Below are positions 9,607-19,094 of a stretch of 64,000 bases of DNA, in pieces. Source of the DNA: Flavobacteriales bacterium (GTDB taxonomy: Bacteria > Bacteroidota > Bacteroidia > Flavobacteriales > UBA7430); NCBI GenBank assembly GCA_002707145.1, contig PAMD01000017.1, positions 25,439 to 89,438 of the forward strand. Reading direction: 5' to 3'. How positions within the stretch are numbered: the stretch's first letter is position 1; the number at the start of each line of letters is the position of its first letter. A program made the translations under genes and the position numbers. The notes below the pieces were generated by a model. It ran no database searches, was not told where the DNA came from, and saw only the letters and a list, made by a program, of their open reading frames with translations.

Positions 9607-12600
9607 TTATTCTTTTTTAATAATTAATGAATCAAAGTTAAGAAGGCTGTCCTCTTTAGGAATTATATTAATTCCTAAAGTCAAATCCGTTTCAGAAGTA
9701 TCATCAGTATCAAATAATATTTCGAATTTCAATTGCTTAGCTTCTTTGATAATGATTGGATCATTCATATTCAAGATAAGTTGGTCAAGTGTATGCTTCG
9801 CCTGAAAGACATCATTTTGTTCCCAATAATTTTTCGCTAATAGAACAAATGATTTACCTAACCAATTTGTGTAGCGAGGAAGCAATCGAGATTGCTCAAA
9901 AATAGTCTCCTTTGATTTCTCTAAATCTCCTTCATAAAAACTTAAATAAGCAATATGATACATGGCTTCTGCTTTAAGTTCACCTTCACTTTGATCGTTA
10001 AGAAAAGAATATTTCTCCATAGAAAGTTCTCGATCAAGATTTAAAAAAGCTGCTCTCGCCAAAAAAGTATTTAATTTTAAGATCAATCTTTTATCTACAC
10101 GACCGGAATTAAGGACAATTTGTGCTTCTTCAATTGCTTGATCATATTCACCAATAGCAAATAAACATTCCATCAAGCCTTGTTTGGCAAAAAGTTGTGC
10201 CTCAACTGTTTCTGCTCGGTCATCAAGTGAAGAATAGGCCACTATGGCTTTTGAATATTCCTCTAATCTTTGGTATAGTTGAGCTAACTGCATTAGCGCA
10301 GGTAGACTGTATACATTGTTGTAATAACTATTAACACTCTCAAATGCATTTAGAGCTATATCTAGACTATCTAATTCTATAGCAGACTTACCAAGGTAAA
10401 ATTGGGCAGGGAGCTTAAATACACCCTTTGGAAAATTTTTTAAATATAAAGTGAAATTCTTAAATGATTTTTCATGATTTCCTTTAAGGTACTGTAATTC
10501 AGCAGATTCATAAGAAGTAGAATCAATTGTTGAAGGGTTCACAATAACGAAACTTAGTGCTTCTAGCCACTCTGCATAAGAATTTACATCTCCAATATCT
10601 ACGTAAGCACTTCTAGCATTATTAATGGCCTCTCTAGCAATATCTGTTGCTGGATATTTTGACACAATATTCTTAAATTCAGCAATACTTTCGATGTAAT
10701 TTTCTTTATTGTAAAGAATCAACCCAATTTTCATTTTTGCATCAGCTAAATAAGCACTGATCGGATATTGATTTTCAATTTGTCTAAATCTATCAATGGC
10801 AAGACCAGGCTGATCTAGTTTAATGTAGGATTCACCCATTCTGTAAAGGGCATCATCTATATAAGTTGAATTTGGAAAGTCAATTTGAAAATTAATTAAT
10901 TGTTTAACGACTTCGTTATAATCTTTCATTTGCTGATATGCTAAAGCGACTTGATATGCAGCATAATCAGAATCTACCCCTCCGTGCGATACTGAAATCA
11001 TATAATCATTGATAGCATTAGAATATTCTTTGAGCATATAATGACAATCACCCATTCTAGTATAGGTATCATGTAACTTTACATCGATAGAATCAGCTGA
11101 GCCAGCAAAAGATTCGAAAGCAAAAAGAGCCTCTGAAAAACGCCATAATTTAAAATTTGCATAGGCAATATGATATGAAGCAGATTCAAATTCTGGAAGT
11201 ACACTCGACATAGGTGAATGTTGAAATTCCTGATACGAGTTTATACTAATCTCAAACTGACCAAGACGAAAATAGGATTCAGCTCTCCAAAAATACGACA
11301 GAGACTCGTAAGATTTATTATGAGAATAAATCAAGGCTTTATCAAAATGTGCAATAGATCTTTTATAAAAGCCATCATTAAATAGCTGAACTGCTCTGTA
11401 GTATGAAACTTCTTGGTAAGCTTGTTGAAGAAATATATTCTCTAAACCATTTATCTCCATAGACTTTATGGCTCTTGAGTAATCCTTGTGTGTTAAAAAA
11501 GCATTTACCAAATAAGAATAAGCCTCATCTAAATATTCAGAATCTGGGAAATCATTGATAAAATCTTGTAATATCATTGTCGGATCTGCATACGGATAAC
11601 CAAGTTCGTAACATAATTTAGCAAAATTAAAAGAAGAATGCTCAGTAATTCTCAAATTAAAATCATAATTAGAGGCTGACTCAAAGGCATTCTGAGCAGA
11701 GCGTTTATCATTTAAATTTAGATAACAGTCCCCCAAATAATAATATGCATTTTGAGTAAGACTATCATCAGCTTGAATAATTTTATTGAAAGCTGAACTA
11801 GCTTGTGCATATTCATTTAATTTATAATATGATTGCCCCAATAAATAATAACCCTGAGCATCTAATTTTTCCTCCAAACTCAAATATTTATCCTTAAAAT
11901 AATAAATGGCCTTATCATATATTTTTTCTCGATAATAAGCTTCTGCAATGAGTTTATAGATTTCTCTGCTTGGTATATTGAGTGAATCTGTATAATTCAG
12001 ACCAAAGGAAATAACTTGCTTAAAGGAATGTTGCTGATGGTAAATATTTAACAAATACATAGGAGCATCATGCGTATATAAGCCAAGTTCAATGAGTTCT
12101 AAAAAATATTTTTCTGCAGTAGAAAAATTAAGGTTTTGATAGGCAATACAAGCTAAATAGTATTTGGATGTCGTCTGGTGTTCTGAAGGACTTAAAAGCA
12201 GTTCTTGAAAGAGAAAGGAGGCCTTTTCTGTGTCACCTATAGAAAATAAGCTATAGGCATACTTAAAATTGAAATTATCTCTTCGCATACTTTGCAAAGA
12301 ATTCTCATCAACAAACGAATAGTATTGAGTAGATTTTGTGTATAATCTTTTCTGATAATAATAATCGGCTATACATAAATTAGCCTCATTAAAATAAACA
12401 TTATTAGGAAACATTTCCAAAAAATTAAGCATCATTTTAGGAGCATCGTCATGAAAAAGCTTTAAAGCAGACTTACATTTATAGAAAGATATATTAAGGG
12501 AAAAGAGACTGTTAGGGTCAATTACATGCTTCTCCAGGTACAAAAAAGTATCATATGACTCGGCAAAAGAGGCTTCATTATATGACTGCAGGGCAGAATG

Positions 12601-12696
12601 ATAGTATTTAAGTAATGGTATCGTAGACTCACTTTGAGTATACCCTTTTTGAACAATAAACAAAATACATATAATGGTGAAATATAATGTTCTCAT
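9607..12696 (-). CDS. Large exported tetratricopeptide-repeat protein
   Basis: 1029 residues with a cleavable signal peptide (MRTLYFTIICILFIVQKGYTQ). The remainder is a long run of TPR helices with repeated A-x-Y-x-x-(A/G)-x-x-Y and 'YYLGDCYLNLNDKRSAQNAF'-type units, in several blocks up to about residue 980, then a short Asp/Thr-rich tail. TPR arrays are protein-binding scaffolds, and this one should sit in the periplasm. The gene is directly upstream of, and coupled to, the outer-membrane barrel at 8008-9603. The pair may form a periplasm/outer-membrane assembly (inference from operon structure). Long secreted TPR proteins next to receptor-like barrels are common in Flavobacteriales, but I know of no defined function. 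Confidence 0.75.
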   Translation of the reverse strand: MRTLYFTIICILFIVQKGYTQSESTIPLLKYYHSALQSYNEASFAESYDTFLYLEKHVIDPNSLFSLNISFYKCKSALKLFHDDAPKMMLNFLEMFPNNVYFNEANLCIADYYYQKRLYTKSTQYYSFVDENSLQSMRRDNFNFKYAYSLFSIGDTEKASFLFQELLLSPSEHQTTSKYYLACIAYQNLNFSTAEKYFLELIELGLYTHDAPMYLLNIYHQQHSFKQVISFGLNYTDSLNIPSREIYKLIAEAYYREKIYDKAIYYFKDKYLSLEEKLDAQGYYLLGQSYYKLNEYAQASSAFNKIIQADDSLTQNAYYYLGDCYLNLNDKRSAQNAFESASNYDFNLRITEHSSFNFAKLCYELGYPYADPTMILQDFINDFPDSEYLDEAYSYLVNAFLTHKDYSRAIKSMEINGLENIFLQQAYQEVSYYRAVQLFNDGFYKRSIAHFDKALIYSHNKSYESLSYFWRAESYFRLGQFEISINSYQEFQHSPMSSVLPEFESASYHIAYANFKLWRFSEALFAFESFAGSADSIDVKLHDTYTRMGDCHYMLKEYSNAINDYMISVSHGGVDSDYAAYQVALAYQQMKDYNEVVKQLINFQIDFPNSTYIDDALYRMGESYIKLDQPGLAIDRFRQIENQYPISAYLADAKMKIGLILYNKENYIESIAEFKNIVSKYPATDIAREAINNARSAYVDIGDVNSYAEWLEALSFVIVNPSTIDSTSYESAELQYLKGNHEKSFKNFTLYLKNFPKGVFKLPAQFYLGKSAIELDSLDIALNAFESVNSYYNNVYSLPALMQLAQLYQRLEEYSKAIVAYSSLDDRAETVEAQLFAKQGLMECLFAIGEYDQAIEEAQIVLNSGRVDKRLILKLNTFLARAAFLNLDRELSMEKYSFLNDQSEGELKAEAMYHIAYLSFYEGDLEKSKETIFEQSRLLPRYTNWLGKSFVLLAKNYWEQNDVFQAKHTLDQLILNMNDPIIIKEAKQLKFEILFDTDDTSETDLTLGINIIPKEDSLLNFDSLIIKKE

Positions 12697-12949
12697 TGGT
12701 TAAAATTTTACAACACTAAATTTATAAAACTAATCTACTAACATGAATAATATTAAAGGAACTTATGAACCTTTCATCGTTAACTTTTATCAGCTATTAG
12801 ATTTCACAATAAATAGATTATTGTAATAGCAAAATTATAGATGAACATAGATAAAATTAAAGACACAAATAAAAATCAAAAAACTGTATATTAGAAATAT
12901 TTTTATTTAAAAAAATCTAAGTAATGAATCAATTTTTTAAATTTAATTA

Positions 12950-13735
12950 ATGGTTTTAGAATGGTATTTATACATATTATTTGTATTAGCAGGATTTTTT
13001 GCAGGTATCATTAATACACTTGCTGGAAACGGATCCGTTTTCACCTTGAGTCTGTTGTTATTTTCAGGTATGCCAGCTGGTCTTGCAAATGGCACAAATC
13101 GACTAGGAGCAATGGCCCAATGTATCGTTAGCGTTCTGAGTTTTAAAAATACTAGTACATTTAAATCTCTATTCAAGGAAAGTCTTTCGTTTATTCCGCC
13201 AAGTATGCTGGGAACAATATTTGGTGCTTGTACAGCGATTCAATTATCAGACAAAATACTCTCAAACCTAATGAGCTATCTGATGATTTTTATGCTTTTC
13301 TTAGTAATCTTTAAGCCTAAAAGTTGGCTTATTGATTCTAAAAAGAGAGAAAGTAACAAAAGTTTATCAAATACGGTCATTTTCTTTGGAATTGGATTTT
13401 ATGCTGGTTTTATTCAAATGGGAATGGGTATTCTTTTTTTAAGTGCCTTGGTTTTGATATCCAAATATAGTATTCTGCATGCTAATTTTATAAAAATAAT
13501 GATCTGCACAGCAATTATACTTCCGGCACTTTTGATTTATATATACTACAAACAAGTAGATTGGATACCGGGCTTTGCATTGGCAATAGGACAAGGGTTT
13601 GGAGCCTGGCTAGCTACTAAATATGCTCTGAAAAATAAGAACTCTACAATTTGGATTAGGAGATTACTTGTTTTTATGATTTCTCTAGCATTAGTTAAAT
13701 TATTTAATCTTCATTTATACTTCCCTCATTTATGA
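12950..13735 (+). CDS. Sulfite exporter TauE/SafE family (TSUP) membrane protein
   Basis: 261 residues with about eight hydrophobic membrane segments. It has the TSUP pattern: GNGSVFTLSLLLFSGMPAG, then LANGTNRLGA early in the protein, and a second half-repeat around GFYAGFIQMGMGILFLSAL. The family moves sulfite, sulfoacetate or other small organic anions across the inner membrane, and the substrate cannot be read here. Its TGA stop overlaps the ATG of the following methyltransferase by 4 bases (ATGA), so the two genes are translationally coupled. Confidence 0.82.
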   Translation: MVLEWYLYILFVLAGFFAGIINTLAGNGSVFTLSLLLFSGMPAGLANGTNRLGAMAQCIVSVLSFKNTSTFKSLFKESLSFIPPSMLGTIFGACTAIQLSDKILSNLMSYLMIFMLFLVIFKPKSWLIDSKKRESNKSLSNTVIFFGIGFYAGFIQMGMGILFLSALVLISKYSILHANFIKIMICTAIILPALLIYIYYKQVDWIPGFALAIGQGFGAWLATKYALKNKNSTIWIRRLLVFMISLALVKLFNLHLYFPHL

Positions 13736-14475
13736 AAAAAGATTGGTTTATCAAATGGTTTAATTCTAAGTATTACCATATTCTTTATAAGAATAGAGAT
13801 GAAAAAGAAGCATCTAAATTTATTGATAAAATCTGTTATCACCTTCAAATGAAACCTGGAAATATAATATTAGACCTTGCCTGCGGAAAAGGAAGACATA
13901 CTATTCAATTAGCTAAAAAAGGATATGTATCTACAGGAGTCGATTTATCTGAACGTAGCATCGCAAAGGCAAAAGAAGAAGCTTTGAAAATGAATATAGT
14001 TGGAGCTAAGTTTGATCATCATGATATGAGGAATACATACAAAAGTAAACATTTTAATTATGTATTCAATCTTTTTACCAGCTTCGGCTATTTTGAGGAT
14101 ACCAATGAAAATATCGAAGTCTTAAATTCAGTATGTGAAAATCTTCTACCAAATGGAATACTTGTTATTGATTTTTTTAACGTCCAAAAAGTATTAGACA
14201 ATCTCGTATTGGAAGAAACTAAAGAAATTGACTCGATTGTCTTCAAAATAGAAAGATTTTTTGATGGCAGTCATATTAATAAAAATATTCATATAAAAGA
14301 CCAGAAACAAATGTTTCATTTTGAAGAAAGAGTAAATGCTTTCAATTTACAAGACTTTGAAAAAATGGCTAGTATTTCAGGACTAAATATAATCGAAGTT
14401 TTTGGAGACTATCAACTCAATAAATTCGACGAAGACCAATCAGATCGACTTATTTTATTATTGAAAAAAAACTAG
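13732..14475 (+). CDS. Class I SAM-dependent methyltransferase
   Basis: 247 residues. Motif I, ILDLACGKGRH at residues 46-56, binds S-adenosylmethionine and the acidic motif II GVDLSERS follows. FDHHDMRN (about 100) and YVFNLFTSFGYFED (about 113-126) are typical of the Methyltransf_25/11 group of small-molecule methyltransferases. No substrate-specific domain is visible. It overlaps the TSUP gene by ATGA and the ZIP transporter gene follows after 50 bases with its own -7 element. Confidence 0.8.
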   Translation: MKKDWFIKWFNSKYYHILYKNRDEKEASKFIDKICYHLQMKPGNIILDLACGKGRHTIQLAKKGYVSTGVDLSERSIAKAKEEALKMNIVGAKFDHHDMRNTYKSKHFNYVFNLFTSFGYFEDTNENIEVLNSVCENLLPNGILVIDFFNVQKVLDNLVLEETKEIDSIVFKIERFFDGSHINKNIHIKDQKQMFHFEERVNAFNLQDFEKMASISGLNIIEVFGDYQLNKFDEDQSDRLILLLKKN

Positions 14476-14497
14476 AGATAAACATTTAATTTCTTTA

Positions 14498-14505
14498 TAT
14501 ATTTG
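14498..14505 (+). promoter_or_regulatory. Bacteroidota -7 element for the ZIP transporter gene
   Basis: TATATTTG, a perfect TAnnTTTG match, ending 20 bases before the ATG at 14526. It implies a leader of only about 10-15 bases. Confidence 0.5.
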
Positions 14506-14525
14506 GCCTCGATTAATTTTATAAA

Positions 14526-15221
14526 ATGACATACTTTGTTCTTATAATATCAGTTTTTATTGGTCTAATGATTGTTCGATTGGTAAATAATCTTAATGAA
14601 GATGCTATAAAACTTCTTTTAGCATTCTCTGGGGCATATTTATTTGCTATTTCAGTCTTTCATCTCATTCCAGAGATATACTCAGGGAAATCAAAATATA
14701 TTGGAATTTTTCTTTTGATTGGTTTTATTCTTCAAATTATTTTAGAATTTTTCTCAAAGGGCATTGAGCATGGTCATGGTCATATTAAAAGTAAAACTGT
14801 ACCAACCTCAATGCTAATTAGCCTTGCAATCCATGCATACTTGGAGGGAATGCCTCTAGGAGGGATTCACGTTCATGGACATGTACACGAAAACTTTGAA
14901 TACTCTTTATTATCAGCTATTGCCCTGCATAAAATACCTGTAACTATTGTATTAATGAGCCTCTTTACACACGCAAAATTTTCCACTCTTAAATCTATTG
15001 TCTTGATCAGTTTTTTTGCAATTATGGCTCCACTAGGTATATTGACCGGAAATCTAGTTCAAGATATTGGACATTATCACAATGAAATAATGGCTGTTGT
15101 CGTTGGAATATTCCTTCATATTTCTACAACGATTCTCTTTGAAAATCCAGAGGGACATAAATTTAATATTCAAAAATTAGTCGTCATCTGCATTGCAAGT
15201 TATTTGGCTTGGTTTTTATAA
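14526..15221 (+). CDS. ZIP-family divalent metal transporter
   Basis: 231 residues with about seven to eight membrane segments. A His-rich cytoplasmic loop (EHGHGH, about residue 81) and a second His cluster (HVHGHVHEN) flank the metal path. The family signature is in two helices: HAYLEGMPLGG (helix IV type) and ALHKIPVTIVLMS (helix V type). It probably imports Zn2+ or a related ion, although some ZIP proteins are broad. It is convergent with rarA, with 16 bases between the stops. Confidence 0.85.
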   Translation: MTYFVLIISVFIGLMIVRLVNNLNEDAIKLLLAFSGAYLFAISVFHLIPEIYSGKSKYIGIFLLIGFILQIILEFFSKGIEHGHGHIKSKTVPTSMLISLAIHAYLEGMPLGGIHVHGHVHENFEYSLLSAIALHKIPVTIVLMSLFTHAKFSTLKSIVLISFFAIMAPLGILTGNLVQDIGHYHNEIMAVVVGIFLHISTTILFENPEGHKFNIQKLVVICIASYLAWFL

Positions 15222-15237
15222 TTATTTTCAATAGTAT

Positions 15238-16512
15238 TTAATATTGGTATTTATCTTTCCATCGTCTTCTCAAGAATTCTCGCATTATATTTTCTCTAAT
15301 ATTATTCCCAGGATCAAAAAACTTCTTCCCACTAAGTTCCATAGGAAGAAATTCTTGATCAATAAAATGGTCTTGATGGTCATGATTATATTTATAATCT
15401 TTACCATAATCTAGCTCAGTCATTAATTTAGTTGGCGCATTTCTTAAATGAAGAGGAACCGAAAAAAAACCGTTTTTTTTAATAGATGTTTGAGCATTGT
15501 TGATTGCAACATAACAGGAATTGCTCTTAATTGAGGTTGCTAAATAAATAACACATTGAGAAAGAATAATTCTACTCTCAGGCATACCGATTATGCTGAC
15601 TGCTTGAAAACAGTTATTAGCCATAATTATAGCGCTTGGATTTGCATTACCAATATCTTCACTTGATGCGATTAATAATCTCCTTGCAATAAATTTAACA
15701 TCTTCTCCTCCATCAATGATTCTAGCTAACCAATATACAGCGGCATTTGGATCACTTCCACGAATAGATTTAATTAGTGCAGAAATAATATCATAATGTT
15801 GTTCTCCGTCTTTATCATAGTAGTTAAGTACTTGTTGAGCATATTTCCTTACAAGTTCATCATCAATAATAATTTTATTTTTAATTTCTGAATTAACAAT
15901 CAATTCGAAAACATTAAGTAGTTTTCGGGCGTCGCCCCCAGAAATTCTTATTAAGGCACTGTCTTCGTGAATTATAATCTCTTTCTTGGAAAAATGTTCG
16001 TCTTGAGAAACAGCTCTTTTAAGCAATTTTTGTAGATCTTTTTTAGAAAAATGAACTAGTGTATATACCTGACATCTTGAAAGCAAAGCCGGAGTAACCT
16101 CAAATGAAGGGTTTTCGGTAGTTGCACCAATAAGAGTAATAACTCCAGTTTCTACTGCTCCAAGAAGTGAATCTTGTTGAGATTTACTAAATCGATGTAT
16201 TTCGTCTATAAACAAAATTGGGCTTTGAGTCCCAAAAAACCCTCTACCTTTAGCTTTTTGAATAATCTCACGAACTTCTTTGACCCCAGAATTTAATGCA
16301 CTAAGTGGATAAATATCACGATCTAAATGCTCAGCAATAATAATTGCTAAGGTTGTTTTCCCAACTCCAGGAGGACCCCATAAAATAAAAGACGGCAACA
16401 ATCCCGATTCCAAGGCTTTTCTAAAAACTGAATTTTGGCCCAAAAGATGAGATTGACCAATATATTCATTGAGCTTTTTTGGCCTTAATCTTTCAGAAAG
16501 AGGCTTATTCAT
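15238..16512 (-). CDS. rarA: Replication-associated recombination protein A (AAA+ ATPase)
   Basis: About 424 residues from the ATG at 16510-16512 (MNKPLSERLRPKKLNEYIGQ), the family's usual start. Walker A is GPPGVGKTT, Walker B is ILFIDEIHRF, sensor 1 is GATTENPSF and the C-terminal oligomerisation region includes PSAIIMANNCFQAV. RarA/MgsA acts at stalled replication forks and is related to clamp-loader subunits. An in-frame ATG exists 22 codons upstream (16578), but that extension would translate through a terminator stem (16543-16570) and through the -7 element at 16528-16535, so I reject it. It is convergent with the ZIP gene. Confidence 0.93.
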   Translation of the reverse strand: MNKPLSERLRPKKLNEYIGQSHLLGQNSVFRKALESGLLPSFILWGPPGVGKTTLAIIIAEHLDRDIYPLSALNSGVKEVREIIQKAKGRGFFGTQSPILFIDEIHRFSKSQQDSLLGAVETGVITLIGATTENPSFEVTPALLSRCQVYTLVHFSKKDLQKLLKRAVSQDEHFSKKEIIIHEDSALIRISGGDARKLLNVFELIVNSEIKNKIIIDDELVRKYAQQVLNYYDKDGEQHYDIISALIKSIRGSDPNAAVYWLARIIDGGEDVKFIARRLLIASSEDIGNANPSAIIMANNCFQAVSIIGMPESRIILSQCVIYLATSIKSNSCYVAINNAQTSIKKNGFFSVPLHLRNAPTKLMTELDYGKDYKYNHDHQDHFIDQEFLPMELSGKKFFDPGNNIRENIMREFLRRRWKDKYQY

Positions 16513-16527
16513 AAACAAATAATTTGC

Positions 16528-16535
16528 CAAAAATA
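16528..16535 (-). promoter_or_regulatory. Bacteroidota -7 element for rarA
   Basis: On the minus strand this reads TATTTTTG, a perfect TAnnTTTG match, 15 bases before the chosen rarA ATG and just downstream of the preceding gene's terminator. Confidence 0.5.
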
Positions 16536-16539
16536 TGTT

Positions 16540-16570
16540 AAAAACCCCCATATATAAAAAGGAGGGGGTT
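16540..16570 (-). terminator. Terminator after the small lipoprotein gene
   Basis: A 7-bp GC-rich stem (AACCCCC at 16543-16549 with GGGGGTT at 16564-16570) with a 14-base loop. On the minus strand it is followed by TTTTT. It lies 60 bases after the lipoprotein stop and upstream of the rarA promoter. Confidence 0.7.
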
Positions 16571-16631
16571 CTAATCATATTGTAAGAATACTAATACTTT
16601 TAATAAGTGACGTGATTGGTTGATTTAGAAA

Positions 16632-16973
16632 CTATTTAATCATAGAATCAAAAGAATTAACCATAAATTCTTGGTCTTCGTGTGGAATATTTAGCTTTAT
16701 CATCGTCTTAATCATAACTTTTCTAAAATCAAGATAAGGAAGCTTTGATACTTTCTGTATCTCTAAAATTTTACGTAATCTGGATTTAGGATCTATTTCT
16801 TTTAAAAATATTTTATCAATTTGAACACTAGTAATTCTCACTGCATCCATAAAATCTTCAGTGGATAATTTAGTCTGAATTATTTTCTCTTGGAAAGTCG
16901 GTTCAGTATTTTGGGAACAGGATCCTAAAAGTAGAAAAAGACTTAAAAGGCTTATCGTTGTTGTGTATCTCAT
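16632..16973 (-). CDS. Small lipoprotein of unknown function
   Basis: 113 residues. MRYTTTISLLSLFLLLGSCS is a lipoprotein signal peptide with lipobox LGSC (Cys19). The mature part is largely helical and charged and does not match a family I recognise. It lies between the dnaK terminator and its own terminator, so it is probably a single-gene unit. Being just downstream of dnaK could reflect a link to stress, but there is no direct evidence. Confidence 0.7.
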   Translation of the reverse strand: MRYTTTISLLSLFLLLGSCSQNTEPTFQEKIIQTKLSTEDFMDAVRITSVQIDKIFLKEIDPKSRLRKILEIQKVSKLPYLDFRKVMIKTMIKLNIPHEDQEFMVNSFDSMIK

Positions 16974-17011
16974 GTTTTTAAAAATTATAGTAAATACAGA
17001 TGGTCTTTAAA

Positions 17012-17040
17012 AATAAAAAGCCTACAATAGGCTTTTTATT
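17012..17040 (-). terminator. Rho-independent terminator of dnaK
   Basis: A 13-bp perfect inverted repeat (AATAAAAAGCCTA at 17012-17024 with TAGGCTTTTTATT at 17028-17040) with a 3-base loop, 14 bases past the dnaK stop. Because the ends of the stem are A/T runs, it would work in either direction. Confidence 0.88.
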
Positions 17041-17053
17041 TTTAAAATCACTT

Positions 17054-18940
17054 TTATTTTACCTCTTCAAAATCAACATCTGTAACGTCTTCGGTAGACT
17101 CAGATGCGTCTGCTGATTCGGGAGTAGGCTGTCCATCGTTGGACTGCTTATACATATCTTGAGAAGCAGCCTGGAAGATTTGAGTTAAAGCCTCCATTTT
17201 AGCATCAATAGATTGAATATCCTTTGCCTCATGGGCTTTTTTAAGATCTGCTATAGCATCTTCAATGGGCGCTTTTTTGTCCTCAGGCAATTTGTCTCCA
17301 AATTCTGTAATCTGCTTTTCGGTTTGAAAAATCATTTGATCTGCTGCATTTAATTTATCGACTTTTTCTTTCACTTCCTTGTCGGAATCTTCGTTTGCTT
17401 TTGCTTCATCCCTCATGGTCTGAATTTCAGCATCTGTTAATCCAGATGAAGACTCAATGTTAATATGCTGTTCCTTTCCAGTAGCATTATCTTTGGCTGA
17501 AACTTTCATTATACCATTAGCATCAATGTCAAATGAAACTTCAATTTGAGGTACACCTCTCTGCGCAGGGGGAATCTCAGCTAATTGAAAACGACCGATA
17601 GTTTTATTATCTGTTGCCATAGATCGCTCTCCTTGGAGAACATGAATATCAACAGCAGGTTGATTATCTGCAGCAGTTGAGAAAACCTGAGATTTATTAG
17701 TAGGAATAGTAGTGTTAGCATCAATCAATTTAGTGAAAACGCCTCCCATAGTCTCTATACCGAGAGACAATGGAGTTACGTCCAATAAAAGAACGTCTTT
17801 TACTTCACCTGTTAAAACACCACCTTGGATAGCTGCACCTACAGCAACAACTTCGTCAGGATTCACTCCCTTAGAAGGCTTCTTACCAAAAAAATCTTCC
17901 ACAATAGACTGAATAGCAGGAATACGAGTAGAACCACCAACTAAAATAACCTCGTCTATTTCGTTTTTATCTAAGCCTGAATCTGCTAAAGCCTTTTTAC
18001 ATGGAGCAATAGATCTCTTGATCAACGAATCCGATAGCTGTTCAAACTTAGATCGCGTTAAAGAACGGACTAGATGTTTGGGGCCAGAACCTGTAGCAGT
18101 TACATAAGGTAAATTGATTTCTGTTTGTGTCGAAGAAGACAATTCTACTTTTGCTTTCTCAGCGGCTTCTTTCAAACGCTGAAGTGCCATTGGATCTTCA
18201 CGAAGATCTATTGACTCTTCTGACTTGAACTCTTCAGCCAACCAATTAATGATAACTTGATCGAAATCATCTCCACCCAGGTGAGTGTCACCATTGGTTG
18301 ACTTAACTTCAAATACGCCATCTCCTAGCTCTAAAATGGATATATCAAATGTACCTCCACCCAAGTCAAATACAGCAATATTTACATCTTTATCTTTTTT
18401 ATCAAGTCCATAGGCTAATGCAGCTGCCGTAGGTTCGTTAATGATTCGTCTTACTTTGAGACCAGCAATTTCACCTGCCTCTTTAGTGGCATGTCTTTGG
18501 GAGTCATTAAAGTACGCCGGAACAGTAATCACTGCTTCGGAAACATCTTGACCTAAATACTCTTCTGCTGTTTTCTTCATCTTCTGAAGCACCATAGCAG
18601 AGATTTCTTGGGGAGTATACATTCTCCCGTCGATGTCTACTCTAGGGGTATTATTGTCGCCTTTAGCAACTTTATAAGGTACATTTTTAATTTCCTTGGA
18701 ACATTTATCAAAAGATTCTCCCATAAAACGCTTAATTGAAGAAATTGTTTTCTGGGGATTGGTGATTGCTTGTCTTTTAGCGGGATCTCCGACTTTCCTC
18801 TCTCCACCTTCGACAAAGGCTACAATTGAAGGAGTAGTTCTTTTTCCTTCTGCATTTGCGATAACTACAGGCTCATTACCTTCCATTACCGAGACGCAGG
18901 AATTAGTTGTACCCAAGTCAATTCCGATAATTTTACTCAT
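17054..18940 (-). CDS. dnaK: Chaperone DnaK (Hsp70)
   Basis: 628 residues, normal length. The N-terminal ATPase domain (about 1-385) carries the three Hsp70 signatures: [28 protein letters not shown] and [13 protein letters not shown]. The interdomain linker is [14 protein letters not shown]. The beta-sandwich substrate-binding domain and helical lid follow, ending with the DnaK-type tail [11 protein letters not shown]. It folds nascent and stress-damaged proteins with DnaJ and GrpE, neither of which is next to it. I did not find a CIRCE element upstream. A small inverted repeat (AATGAT/ATCATT) about 50 bases upstream is too weak to call an operator. Confidence 0.98.
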   Translation of the reverse strand: MSKIIGIDLGTTNSCVSVMEGNEPVVIANAEGKRTTPSIVAFVEGGERKVGDPAKRQAITNPQKTISSIKRFMGESFDKCSKEIKNVPYKVAKGDNNTPRVDIDGRMYTPQEISAMVLQKMKKTAEEYLGQDVSEAVITVPAYFNDSQRHATKEAGEIAGLKVRRIINEPTAAALAYGLDKKDKDVNIAVFDLGGGTFDISILELGDGVFEVKSTNGDTHLGGDDFDQVIINWLAEEFKSEESIDLREDPMALQRLKEAAEKAKVELSSSTQTEINLPYVTATGSGPKHLVRSLTRSKFEQLSDSLIKRSIAPCKKALADSGLDKNEIDEVILVGGSTRIPAIQSIVEDFFGKKPSKGVNPDEVVAVGAAIQGGVLTGEVKDVLLLDVTPLSLGIETMGGVFTKLIDANTTIPTNKSQVFSTAADNQPAVDIHVLQGERSMATDNKTIGRFQLAEIPPAQRGVPQIEVSFDIDANGIMKVSAKDNATGKEQHINIESSSGLTDAEIQTMRDEAKANEDSDKEVKEKVDKLNAADQMIFQTEKQITEFGDKLPEDKKAPIEDAIADLKKAHEAKDIQSIDAKMEALTQIFQAASQDMYKQSNDGQPTPESADASESTEDVTDVDFEEVK

Positions 18941-19027
18941 ATCTTAAAATTTAATTCTTAATTATTTTAATTTAATTTATTAATGATAGACAATCATTGT
19001 GCCATTGAAAAAAAATCTGTTTTGAGC

Positions 19028-19070
19028 AAAAAAAAGTCACATTATGGCTGATAAGCAAACAAAATGTGAC
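19028..19070 (-). terminator. Terminator of the DUF4249-like lipoprotein gene
   Basis: An 8-bp stem (GTCACATT at 19036-19043 with AATGTGAC at 19063-19070) with a 19-base loop. On the minus strand it is followed by eight T (19035-19028). It lies 25 bases after the lipoprotein stop and upstream of dnaK. Confidence 0.8.
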
Positions 19071-19094
19071 ATATAGTATGACAAAATGTCTTGT

